Shown piece after piece: positions 1 through 10,800 of a stretch of DNA of 64,000 nt; positions within the stretch are counted from its first letter, which is position 1, and every line of letters begins with the position of its first letter. Location: NCBI GenBank assembly GCA_963693315.1, contig OY856188.1, positions 196,186,379-196,250,378 on the forward strand, given 5' to 3'. The stretch is from Diogma glabrata. Its lineage: Eukaryota; Arthropoda; Insecta; Diptera; Cylindrotomidae. A model generated the notes under the pieces. That model worked only from the letters and a program-made list of their open reading frames with translations. It ran no database searches and was not told the origin of the DNA. Made by a program: the position numbers and the translations under genes.

Positions 1-944
1 ATTCAATTCAATTCAATTCAATTCAATTCAATTCAATTCAATTCAATTCAATTCAATTCAATTCAATTCAATTCAATTCAATTCAATTCAATTCAATTCA
101 ATTTAATTCAATTCAATTCAATTCAATTCAATTCAATTCAAATCAATTCAAATCAATTCAAATCAATTCAATTCAATTCAAATCAATTCAAATCAATTCA
201 AATCAATTCAAATCAATTCAAATCAATTCAAATCAATTCAATTCAATTCAATTGAATTCAATTGAATTCAATTCAATTCAATTCAATTCAATTCAATTCA
301 ATTCAATTCAATTCAATTCAATTCAATTCAATTCAATTCAATTCAATTCAATTCAATTCAATTCAATTCAATTCAATTCAATTCAATTCAATTCAATTCA
401 ATTCAATTCAATTCAATTCAATTCAATTCAATTCAATTCAATTCAATTCAATTCAATTCAATTCAATTCAATTCAATTCAATTCAATTCAATTTAATTTA
501 ATTCAATTCAATTCAATTCAATTCAATTCAATTCAATTCAATTCAATTCAATTCAATTCAATTCAATTCAATTCAATTCAATTCAATTCAATTCAATTCA
601 ATTCAATTCAATTCAATTCAATTCAATTCAATTCAATTCAATTCAATTCAATTCAATTCAATTCAATTCAATTCAATTCAATTCAATTCAATTCAATTCA
701 ATTCAATTCAATTCAATTCAATTCAATTCAATTCAATTCAATTCAATTCAATTCAATTCAATTCAATTCAATTCAATTCAATTCAATTCAATTCAATTCA
801 ATTCAATTCAATTCAATTCAATTCAATTCAATTCAATTCAATTCAATTCAATTCAATTCAATTCAATTCAATTCAATTCAATTCAATTCAATTCAATTCA
901 ATTCAATTCAATTCAATTTAATTTAATTTAATTTAATTTAACTT
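1..944. repeat. (ATTCA)n pentanucleotide array
   Basis: Almost pure tandem ATTCA from the window edge to about 944, so the array probably continues to the left. Between about 136 and 240 many units alternate with AATCA, giving a 10-bp period. ATTTA variants occur near 100, 490 and at the right end (915-940). The long open frame of repeating N-S-I-Q-F is a by-product of a 5-bp unit without stops and is not a gene. Confidence 0.97.
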
Positions 945-984
945 GACTTATTTTAAAGTTAATGTTTTTTTAATTTAAATTTAA

Positions 985-1352
985 CTACCTGCAGAATGGA
1001 AAACAGCTCTCATTGTTTGGTTATATAAGAAAGGAGACCGTATAAAGTGTGCGAATTATCGTGGCATCGCACCGAATATAAAGTACTAGCTAATTTCGTA
1101 CTTGCTCGACTTATCTCGTAGCCCGAATCTATCATCGATGACTATCAGCGTTGTTTTCGTCCCAACCGTTCAACCACAGATCAATGTTTTATCTTAAGGA
1201 TAATTCTAGAAAATGTTGGGCGTACAACATCAGCATTCACCAGCTCTACGTTGATTTCAAGCAAGCATATGATATTATTTTGTCTCCGCTCATATGCCTT
1301 GGTATTCCAGAGGAACTTGTTTCTCTGTGTAAACTCATAACATCTGTAGCCT
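985..1352 (+). pseudogene. LINE reverse-transcriptase fragment
   Basis: Conceptual translation from 985 reads LPAEWKTALIV..YKKGDR, then CANYRGIA, and after frame breaks DYQR.FRPNRSTTDQ and LYVDFKQAYDI. These are the conserved early RT blocks of non-LTR retrotransposons (the 'KKGD..NYRGI', 'GFR..RST.DQ' and 'DF..A.D' regions). At least two frameshifts and the lack of a catalytic xxDD box show that it is dead and truncated at both ends. It starts about 40 bp after the ATTCA array and ends where a CCTGATTCTCTAA terminus begins. The clade (RTE, Jockey or CR1 type) cannot be decided from so short a piece. Confidence 0.8.
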
Positions 1353-3079
1353 GATTCTCTAAAAAACAAGATAAATTGTAATGTGTAAACGTGATATATT
1401 TTACACAATCAAAAGTTACTTCGGTCGGAAAGACCTAAGTACTACATTTATGAGCTCAAAGTAAAATTCTTACCCCCACTTTTTGGCATTTCTCGACGTT
1501 TTAGGACCTACTGATTCTAAAAAAGCAAAAAAAATGTATGTCTGTCTGTAGGCCGGCCGGCCGTCCGCCCGTCACAACCGACGAAATCTAGAAAACCGCT
1601 GGACGGATTTGAAAACTTTTTTTTTCAAAATAGGTTTACTCAATGGGAAGAGCCGAAAGAACGATGTGTTCGATAACTGTACCGGAAGTGTGTCAAAAAT
1701 CGTAAAGTGTGTCAAAACAAGGAAATTTTCATAGTTTTTGCTTAAAAAACGTTCATTTTAAGTGATTACGAGTAGGAACATTGAATTTGGAGAAATGTTG
1801 ATGGTCGGGATTGGTATGTGAGACCAAAATCTAGATTTTTGTATTATAAGTTTGTCAAAAAAATGTTGTCAAGTGTGTCAAAAGAATGATTTTTATTTAT
1901 TTTTTTACCGAATGTTTTGGAAAAAAATTAAATTAGTTATTTGTTTGAAATGAAATTTTATTATTATTATTGAGAATTATGGCATTATAAGTTTGTCAAA
2001 AAAAAGTTGTCATGTGTGTCAAAAGAAAGATTTTTATTTATTTTTTTACCCAATTTTTGGAAAAATAAAATTAATTGTTTGTACGACAAGAAATTTTATT
2101 ATTATTATTGAGAATTATAAGTTAGTCAAAAAAATAATGTCAAGTGTGTCAAAAAAAATATATCATTTATTTTTTTAGATAATTTTTTGGAAAAATAAAT
2201 TCAGCTGTTTGTTTACGTTTGAATTTGTTATAGTTTTTGAAATATTTTTGGAATTTTGGAAAATTTTAAATTTTTGATTTTATTATAATTTTTATAATTA
2301 TGGAAAAAGTTTCAATTTTTGATATTGTTATTGGAGCGAAGCGAGCGAAGCTCCGTTTTCACCCGATCCGGCATTTCCATTGTCCGCATACTCCTCCCAA
2401 ACTTTAAAGATATCAAAATGAAATTTTGCATGTAAGACGACATCTAGCCAAAATATTGAAAATTAGACACACCACGGAGGAATAATCACCGAAAAACGGT
2501 TCCCATAGACTTTCAATGCGAAAATTATCATCTTTTCACAATACTTAAACAAATTATTAAATTTTTTTTGTTTTTTTTTTTTTATATTTTTATAAAAATT
2601 TTTTTTTTTTTTTTTTTTTATTTATCTAGCTTTTTTTTTTTTATTTGTTTTTGAACTGCAGTGATATTGAAAGTCTGAAAATAAAAGTTTGTTATTAGTA
2701 GATTTTAAAAAAATTTAATAACACACTTTTTCCTACATTGAACAAGTTTGATCATATGGGATTTTTTGCATTAAATTTCTAGACAATACTTTGTGTGAAT
2801 TCATAGAATGGGGAACATTTCTATTCTAATTAACAGCCTAAGTCACGATTGTATAGTCATTATTGATTGTTTCCAATCAATGTGAAATCAATGGCTGACA
2901 CTTGGTCAATTTGTAGTCCTATATGTATTAACATTAGACTACATTAAGGGAATTTTAAATTTATTTTGGATTTTTGAGATCAATTAAACTCAAGTAAGAA
3001 AGAAGTAATTGGAATATTTTCAATTCAAAGGTATGGTTTGAAGTTTCTCAGAAAAAAACTACAATTCACATTTTACGTG

Positions 3080-3162
3080 TTTCGGATGGGATTCGAACCT
3101 ACCCTCGTCAGTGCCCGGCTCGAATCCTTGGGCAGACACGCTATCGATTACGCCGTTGAGGC
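3080..3162 (-). mobile_element. tRNA-derived SINE head
   Basis: Read on the minus strand, 3158-3139 gives CAACGGCGTAATCGATAGCG, which resembles a Pol III A box. 3099-3089 gives GGTTCGAATCC, a perfect B box / T-loop. The spacing of about 50 nt suits a tRNA-derived internal promoter. A TGCCC/GGGCA stem lies between the boxes, but a clean cloverleaf cannot be drawn, so this is a SINE or tRNA pseudogene and not a working tRNA. Confidence 0.55.
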
Positions 3163-3345
3163 GATGACAATTTCAAAGTTGAAACTTCTTCATCACCTAA
3201 TTATTTTTTACTTAAGTTGAATTTTTCCACTGTCATTAGACTCCATATTATGGAAATGTTTTTACATTACATGGGATTTTTTGCATAATTAAGTGATGCA
3301 ATAATTAAGTGATGAAGAAGTTTCAACTTTGAAATTGTCATCGCA
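3161..3345. repeat. Small inverted repeat beside the SINE
   Basis: GATGACAATTTCAAAGTTG starts at 3161 and its reverse complement ends at 3345. The arms are about 40 bp, with a loop of roughly 100 bp. The left arm abuts the tRNA-like head. Confidence 0.7.
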
Positions 3346-3348
3346 TCG

Positions 3349-3537
3349 AAGTACTTTTTATAGACAAAATTCACGATACGCACGTTGTTGTTAGACATAT
3401 CGGTTTCAAATCCGTTTAAAAATTTTTCATTGATTTTCCACTAAATCTATGCCGGAGGCAGGTTTTTTAAACGGATTTGAAACCGATATATCTGACTACA
3501 TCGATCGTATCGTGAATTTTGTCTATAAAAAGTACTT
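3349..3537. mobile_element. Foldback MITE
   Basis: AAGTACTTTTTATAGAC at the left end and its inverted partner at the right end (to 3537) open arms of about 75 bp, interrupted by a few mismatches. Both arms contain ACGATACG/CGTATCGT and GGTTTCAAATCCGTTT-type sequence. The hinge (about 3420-3460) carries TGCCGGAGGCA. There is no coding capacity. Confidence 0.75.
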
Positions 3538-4576
3538 TAACAAAACGGCAATGAAAAAAAGGTGAACGAACCAAATAAAAACACGTCCAGGTTGAAAACA
3601 TGATCAAACTTGCAATGCAGCAATATTTACCACACATTAAACTGTAGCGATTCTGTAGTTCTTTTGGATTGTAACATACCTTCGGACATATCTTTTGGAT
3701 TGGACATATCTTCGCTCCTTTTTATCAATTGCATTTTGCATTGGTCACCTAATAATTTTTGCAATATTTTTAGAGTTTTGGAAAAAGTTTGAATTTTTGA
3801 ATTTTTAAGAATTTTTGGAATCTTTTTAGAATTTTGAAAAAAAAAATAGAATTTTTGAACTTTTAAACTTTATGTATACATATTTTTAGAATTTTGAAAA
3901 AAGTTTCAATTTTTGATTTTGTAAGAATTTTTGGAATATTTTTGGAAAAATTTTAAATTTGTGGTTTTATTGTAATTTTTATAATTTTGGAAAAAGTTAC
4001 AATTTTTTTAATTTTTGCAATATTTTTAGAATTTTTGAAAAAAGTTTTAATCTGTGATTTTGTAATAATTTTTGAAATATTTTTAGAATTTTGTTTGAAA
4101 AAAGTTTGAATTTTTGATTTTACAAAACGCTAAATGGAGAGGTTTTTGAGTAGTTTGCTGATTGTATAATCTTTTCACTAAATTATGTTAATATATGATC
4201 TGTTATAATTTTCCAACAACGTAAAGATGTTTCGTGTTAGTTTTGTAATACATATCTAAACAGAGTTAAAAAATACATGTACTTTAACAAAAAGCTATGT
4301 TTGATATACATCGCTGCCCAAAACTAAAAACCATGTCTTCATAAAAGTTTTTTGCCGAAAACTATATCAAAATCCTTAACCCAGACCGAAGTCTTGATAT
4401 CTCAGATTTCAACCCCTCCATATTTTACGCCTAAATTTATCTTGGCACGCTTAAATCGTATTCTGTAAAAAAACGTCCAAGATAAAATTATTGTCAGCAA
4501 GATATTTTAATTTGTCAAAATAATTTGTGAAAGTAATAAATAACATACAAATAATAAATAATATAGAATAGTTAAA

Positions 4577-5035
4577 ATGATGCAAGAAATTATAAACGAT
4601 ATCAAAGATTTAATACGTATAAAGAGCTTGCGATTGACGCAATTAAGATTAAGAGACGCACAAAACCCGTTTAATGTATCTGCCGATTGCTTCGAAAGTT
4701 ATAATCGTTTACTAAAATGTTTTGGTTCATCATTTAATAGAAGAATTGCGGCCGTTCTTGCAACAGTTCCAACGAAATAGCGCCATTCCTGATTATTTAC
4801 AGGTGCTTTCGTTTTTGAGCGTAGTATAGCGAATGTTAGTTGTTTTTAAAATTGTATGCGTAAAAACATATTTAATTATAGATATGTTTTCATTAAAGGC
4901 AGATATCAAAAAACTGTAGGGCATGATTTCTTCATAGCGTTATCGCAAACTTCCATTTTGAGGTGCGTTGAAGTTGTATCAAGGGCAATTGACACAAATT
5001 TAAGCACAAAGATACGATAGATAGATACGTTTTCC
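4577..5035 (+). pseudogene. Harbinger (HARBI1-like) transposase fragment
   Basis: The open stretch from ATG 4577 to 4780 contains YNRLLKCFGSSFNRRIAAVL, resembling the N-terminal region of PIF/Harbinger nuclease-type transposases. After a stop, other frames continue RHS near 4780 and YQKTVGHDFFIALSQTS with RCVEVVSRAIDTNLS around 4905-5000, matching the family's 'Q.S..RC..EV...I' block. Several stops and frameshifts break it, and the catalytic DDE part is absent. It lies between the CCTGATTCTCTAA termini (1354 and 5602) and is presumably what is left of that element's own transposase. Confidence 0.65.
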
Positions 5036-5782
5036 TCAAAGTGATGAGGAAATAAATAACATTAAACATGTGTAAGTTTTCATTTATATGTATATTTTAA
5101 CAAAAACAGTTAGTTAAAATAATTCATAACTTTATAGGTGTTATAATAATTTTGGCTAACTCCATAAATTCTATAAGGCGAATTTTTTGCTCTATCGAGG
5201 CTCGTTTACTTCTAGTTTTGGTGTTTCTAAATAAAATTTGGAGGTCAATTCCTTATAGAAAATAAATTTAAACATATATAACCACGAAAACATTCTATGA
5301 CATAATTTTCCCTTTATTTTTATTTATAAAACTTTTTACTAACTTTTTATCTTTTCCATATTCGTTTTATTTAATTAAACAAACAATAATAATTCACAAA
5401 AATAGTAATAATAATAGTTTGTGCTAGGTTTTCCCAAGATAAAATAATTGGGTAAAGTTTTCCCGCATACTTATCTTAAGCGTTTACATTTTATCTTGAA
5501 AAAAATTACGGAATTCGAATAAAACAGCAAGAATAGCAGCTCAAAAACAGCAAGATAATTTAACGTTTACACTTTATTTTGCCGCTTAGAGAATCAGGTT
5601 ACTGGATCTAATTGTAGAATAGTAATCAAATGGGCAGTTTCTGACTCTTTTGATATAACATTAGGACTTAGGTGTTCGATAAGATAATGTACTTGCGCCT
5701 CTACTATTTAATTTGGGGCTTAAACACGAGATAAGAAAAACCCAAATTAAAATTTAACTACATATTTAACAAATCTAATCTT

Positions 5783-7812
5783 ATGCTCAAAATACATGTG
5801 CAGAATTCTGCATGCAGCGAAATTGGAACATGTGTCATTATATGAGAACAATTACATGCAAATTCTGCAAGATATCTCTAATTCTAATTTCGCTGCACAG
5901 CTCCAGTGCTACCACAATAAAAAAAACAAAAACTACTTGAAAACTCAGATAAAAATGAATGATTTTGACAATTTGTTTGAAAATGAATTATTTTTTTTAT
6001 AACTTAAATAAAAATGAATGATATTTCTTTGAAAATGAAATTATTTTTGTAATGATTATTTGTTTATAAAGATATTCAAATATTATAAATAATCCAAATA
6101 ATAAAATAATTAAAACTAATATGGCTAGTAAATAAATTTTTGGGAAAGGATTATCGGAAACAGTGGTATATATGAGCAATTTCACGAAGATTCAACAACG
6201 TTTTGACTTGACCCTTTTTAATTTTGATTATTTTTTGTTTATAGATAGTCTTTGATAAATAAAAAATACAGGTTCTCTTAGAATTTTTTTTTTCGACCAG
6301 GGGTCTTCACAGGGTGCCCCTCAATTTTTGTTATTTTGTGATGTGAGTGCATTTTGACGAGCGATTGTAGAAAAACTACTCAATCGATTTTCATAAATGA
6401 TATGTCGTTGAATAGGTATTAGAACAAAGTTTTTAAAAATGTTCACTGTTAATTTTTTGAAATAATTTTTAACGGTGTAACATAAGAAAAAAATGGTGTA
6501 TTTGAAAAAAAGATGGCATAGACTTTTTTTTTTTTTTTTAAACAAAATTGAAGCTTATTTTATATCTAACCACTTGTGAAAGTTTAGGACTAGCATCATT
6601 TTTTGTTTTAGAGATAAAATTCGTTGTGCATATGACTGTCGGGAATCAGTTTTTTTTGTTCTGAACAAAAATTATAAAAATGGCGATTTTTAGATTCAGA
6701 TTTTTTTTTATGTTGAATATCAAATATTTTATTATTAAATGAACTTTTTAAAAAGCAATTTCAGTCAAGCTCAGCAAAATTTTGCGACATTTTGACTCGA
6801 CCCTTTTTAATTTGGTTTATTTTGGTCTATATTTAAAAAACTTCTACTTGAAGCCGTATTTTTCATTTATCAAAGGCTATCTATAAACTAAAAATAAACC
6901 AAATTAAAAAGGGTCGAGTCAAAATGTCGCAAAATTTTGCTGAACTTGACTGAAATTGCTTTTTAAAAAGTTTATTTAATAATAAAATATTTGATATTTA
7001 ACATAAAAAAAAATCTGAATCTAAAAATCGCCATTTTTATAATTTTCCTTCAGAACAAAAAAAAATGATTCCCGACAGTCATATGTACAACGAATTTTAT
7101 CTCTAAAACAAAAAATGATGCTAGTCCTAAACTTTCACAAGTTGTTAGATATAAAATAAGCTTCAATTTAGTTTCAAAAAAAAAAAAAAAAGGCTATGCC
7201 ATCTTTTTTTCAATTACACCATTTTTTTCTTATGTTACACCGTTAAAAATTATTTCAAAAAATTAACAGTGTACATTTTTAAAAACTTTGTTCTAATACC
7301 TATTCAACGACATATCATTTATGAAAATCGATTGAGTAGTTTTTCTACAATCGCTCGTCAAAATGCACTCACATCATAAAATACAAAAATTGAGGGGCAC
7401 CCTGTGAAGACCCCTGGTCGAAAAAAAAAATTCTAAGAGAACCTGTATTTTTTATTTATCAAAGACTATCTATAAACAAAAAATAATCAAAATTAAAAGG
7501 GGTCAAGTCAAAACGTTGTTGAATCTTCGTGAAATTGCTCATATGTAATTTGAACTTAAATTTTAATTTAGACATAAACGTTTTTACAGGCAACGAGTCA
7601 ATTGTTTTCTTCTATCTTTTAATTAAAAAGACAGTTTTCTTTAAATTGCGACAACTTTCACTTATAACTACTTCAAAATACGTAAGAACACGAACTGTCA
7701 TTGTTACGAAAATTCTGCACGTCAAATATATAAAAATTCTGCACATCTATTTTAGATGCAGATATGCATGCAGCACTGCGTGCAGACTTTCTGCACATGT
7801 ATTTTGGGCATT
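5783..7812. repeat. Outer inverted repeat around the large palindrome
   Basis: GCTCAAAATACATGTGCAGA at 5783 is matched in inverted form by sequence ending at about 7812 (TCTGCACATGTATTTTGGGC). Both ends also carry repeated ATTCTGCA motifs (5800-5900 and 7718-7790). This suggests an older element into which the 6170-7544 foldback inserted. No coding sequence is seen. Confidence 0.5.
6170..7544. mobile_element. 1.37-kb near-perfect palindrome (foldback element)
   Basis: Both arms start ATATGAGCAATTTCACGAAG and stay almost identical for about 665 bp, with only scattered differences. The asymmetric hinge of 40-60 bp lies near 6830-6885. Shared landmarks in order are AGGGTGCCCCTC (6311) / GAGGGGCACCCT (7392), GAGCGATTGTAG / CTACAATCGCTCG, and CCCGACAGTC / GACTGTCGGG. 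It has no open frame of note. It is best described as a non-autonomous foldback or long-TIR MITE. Confidence 0.9.
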
Positions 7813-7872
7813 AACAATTAATAATAATTCAAATAAAACCAATGGGTTACTAAGTTACGTTACAAGTCTACA

Positions 7873-10800
7873 TTTTTTTTTTTTTTTTTATTAATTAGTT
7901 GGACATGTTTAGCACACTAAATATGAAATATTCATTATTCAGACTCTTTGAATATCCGAAGATACCATGTCAACTATAAAGGAAGGAGATGAGGAAAGTG
8001 GAAGGAATGTGGATATGGGGATAACTATACTAATTGTTTTAAGTGACGATTGACATTTTCTTTAAACATCTGAGGAGAATATTCATCGGGAAATACGGAG
8101 CCGGGCATTGAGTTCCATAATTTGACCACTCTATTAAAATAATCGTTCTGAAAGGACGTAGTTCTACAACGAGGTATTTGGACAGAAAATGGGTGGGATG
8201 ATTCTGACGTTCTTGTTCGTCGACTATACTGCGCACACGATGGAAGGATATTTTGAATTTCCTTAGAGGAGAATTCGCTAAAGTTATATTTGTAGTAGAT
8301 TGACAATTCAGCCACATTTCTGCGATGTTGGAGTGTATCAAGCTGATCAGTTAGTTCGGTATTGTCAATCAACCGTATCGCCTTTCTCTGTACAGAGTCT
8401 AGACATTTAATTGTTGACTGACAAGCGCCCCCCCAAACATGACAGCAGTATTCCATACATGGACGAATAAAGGACTTATAAATCAGCAAAATTTGATCGG
8501 GATTGAAAAATTTTTTACATCGGCTCAAGAATCCTAATTTTTGCATTGCAGATTTAGCGAGGTTGAATACATGTTTATTCCATTTCAGATTGTTTTCAAT
8601 ATCTACTCCAAGAAGTCTAACCGATTCAACCTCATCCAATTCCTCATGGTTTATCTTAATAGGAAAGTTTTTCTGTCGCTCTATTCGCGAAAGGCGGCAT
8701 AATTTGGTTTTGGTTGAATTAAATGCAACAAAATTCCGATCACCCCATTCCATTATACGTTCCAGGTCCTCGTTAATAGAATCAATTAACAGTTCTCTAT
8801 CCGTGGTGACTGCAGTATGAGAACGAAATTTAGGAGATGCATGTGATGCATGCAATGTGCTGTCGTCAGCAAAACTATGAATTGGGTGCACTGTAGAAAT
8901 AAGTAAATCATTTATGTATAGAAGAAACAAGGTGGGTGAAAGTGCAGAGCCTTGAGGAACACCAGCATTGGTTGTGAAAACATTAGAGGTAATTCCATCT
9001 AAATTAACATGAAATTGGCGACCTGTAAGAAAACTATGAATCCATGAGATAGTAAGATCATCGATGCCATAAGATTTTAATTTAGCTATTAGATTTCTGT
9101 GCCACACTTTATCAAATGCTTTAGAAATGTCAAGTGAAATACTGAATGTTTCACCATGGTTTTCCAGAGATTTGTTCCACAGATGGGTTACGTAGGCTAA
9201 CAGATCACCTGTTCCATGACTTCTACGAAAACCATACTGCTTATCATCGATAATTCGGGACCCCTCCAAATATTCTATTAGATTATAGTTAACATATTTT
9301 TCAAATAGTTTAGCCAAAACCGACAGAATTGCAATTGGTCTATAATTATAAGGGTCTATCTTACTGCCTTTTTTTGGTATGGGTTGAACACTAGCCAGCT
9401 TCCAAGAATCTGGAAATATTCCGCTTTTGTAAGATAAATAGAAAATTTTTGTTAAAATTGGAGCTAGTTGTCTAGCAAAGTTTTTAAGAATGAGGGGTGG
9501 AATACCGTCTGGGCCAGCGGATTTATTGACATTGATAGATAGAAGCATTTTTCGTACAATATTGCACCGAAAAATAATTGGCTTCATTTTTGTTTCAAAG
9601 GGGGGGATAAGTGTAGGAGAATGGGAAGGTTCATCTATGTTTGAGTTTTCTGCGAAAATACGGCCCAAAATATCTGCCTTCTCTTTTGAATCACATACGG
9701 GAATGTCATTCAGGATTAAGGTTGGAATAGAGGATCGAGTGAAATTGCTCTGGACTGATTTAACTGCCTGAAAGAAACTACGAGAGCCAGATGGGTGTTC
9801 GGCGAATTTTTTTGCTTTTTTCTGGATAAATGCGTCTTTATCCAAGTCTATTTTGTATTTACTAATATTTCTTGCTTGTTTATAGGCACTATGTGTTTCA
9901 GGTGTTTTATTTGAGTTATACATTTTAAATGCTTTGCATTTATTCCTCACCGCCTCATCAACATCCCGCGTGAACCAAGGCTCAGTTTTAGGAGTGATTA
10001 GTCGATTTGGAATAAACCGTTGCATTCCATCTTTTATAACGTCAGAAACTCTTTGCGCCGATGTGCTAGGATCCTGCTCAACACAACAAGCGTTTTTCCA
10101 AGATATTCCTTCATAAAAGTTTCTTAGTCCCTCCCAGTCAGCGTGCTTATAATTCCAAACGCGACGGGGATTTGCTCTAATGGGTGAAGGCGAAGTAAAG
10201 GATACTACTGTGGATATTAATACATGGTCCGATGATCCAAGGGGTTGATCAATTTTGGTCTGCGTTGTGTTTGGCTCATTTGTCAAAAATAGATCTAACA
10301 AATTGCTGTTATGACCGGCATTATCTGGGATTCTAGTGGGATGTTCTATCATTTGCGTTAAGCCATGGTAGTCTGCAAGTATTAGTTCTGCTTGTCTACC
10401 AATGTCGTCAGTGCGTGATGAGTACTTCAGCCATTCTTTGTTGTGAATATTAAAGTCTCCAAGAATGACGAGTCTTGCTTTGGGGTAGTCTCCGCTGATT
10501 TTGTCGAGGTTTGTCGATAGTTTGTTGAAAAAAGGACAACCTGGAGGAGAGTTTGGGGATCTATATATTCCTATTATAAACGTGGTTTCATCAACACCTG
10601 AGATCTTTAATGCCAGTGAATTATGGTGCTTAGAGTTCAACTCATAAGCTTTAATTCTCATACATGAAAGTGAATTTCGAACAAATACACAGACACCATG
10701 TTTGTTATAAAAGGAATGTTCCAATTCGTAGCAAGGTATCCGGTATTTAGCGATATCCAATTTCGAAGCTTTACAACTGACAATTGTTTCGGTAAGAAAC

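Larger units (their letters stand above)
2333..3718. mobile_element. Insertion inside family B copy 1
   Basis: The 48-bp minisatellite of family B stops at about 2332 and resumes after about 3719. The intervening 1.39 kb starts GGAGCGAAG and ends CTTCGCTCC, 9-bp inverted tips. The left end itself folds (GGAGC...GCTCC, 2333-2354). The interior has poly-T tracts (2560-2640), a tRNA-like SINE head and two small palindromes, so it may be composite. No target duplication is evident. Confidence 0.45.
1418..4392 (-). repeat. Interspersed repeat family B, copy 1
   Basis: Begins ACTTCGGTC(G/T)GAAAGACCTAAG and ends CAGACCGAAGT, so the tips are inverted. Order along the plus strand: a GC-rich block with GGCCGGCCGGCC (1550), a unique block with GTCGGGATTGGTATGTGAG (1804), three units of a roughly 135-bp monomer containing TTTGTCAAAAAAA (1855-2180), a 48-bp-period minisatellite (2220-2330 and 3740-4130), and a terminal block (4135-4392). 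Two more copies lie in the opposite orientation at 43880-45588 and 48476-52588. No coding capacity is visible. The element class is unknown. Confidence 0.7.
1354..5602. mobile_element. Degenerate PIF/Harbinger-type DNA transposon
   Basis: CCTGATTCTCTAA starts at 1354 and its inverted copy ends at 5602. Inside both termini the similarity continues (AAGATAAA / AAAATAAAG, then TGTAAACGT). The only transposase-like sequence between them is a Harbinger-type fragment at 4577-5035, which fits one element. About 3 kb of the interior is a later insertion (family B, 1418-4392), leaving roughly 1.3 kb of original sequence. The right flank reads TTA, the usual PIF/Harbinger target, but the left flank reads TAG, so the duplication is not clean. 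The pairing of the two ends is inferred. Confidence 0.5.

Noticed and set aside
252..926. 224-codon frame of repeating N-S-I-Q-F
   Set aside because: Simple translation of the ATTCA microsatellite.
1..944. Telomeric repeat at the window edge
   Set aside because: The unit is ATTCA, not an arthropod TTAGG-type or other known telomere motif.
3080..3162. Functional tRNA gene
   Set aside because: A and B boxes are present but acceptor, D and anticodon stems cannot be formed convincingly.
8503..10116. Plus-strand frames inside the LINE (8503-8820, 9490-9771, 9934-10116)
   Set aside because: Shadows of the minus-strand ORF2, with no family resemblance.
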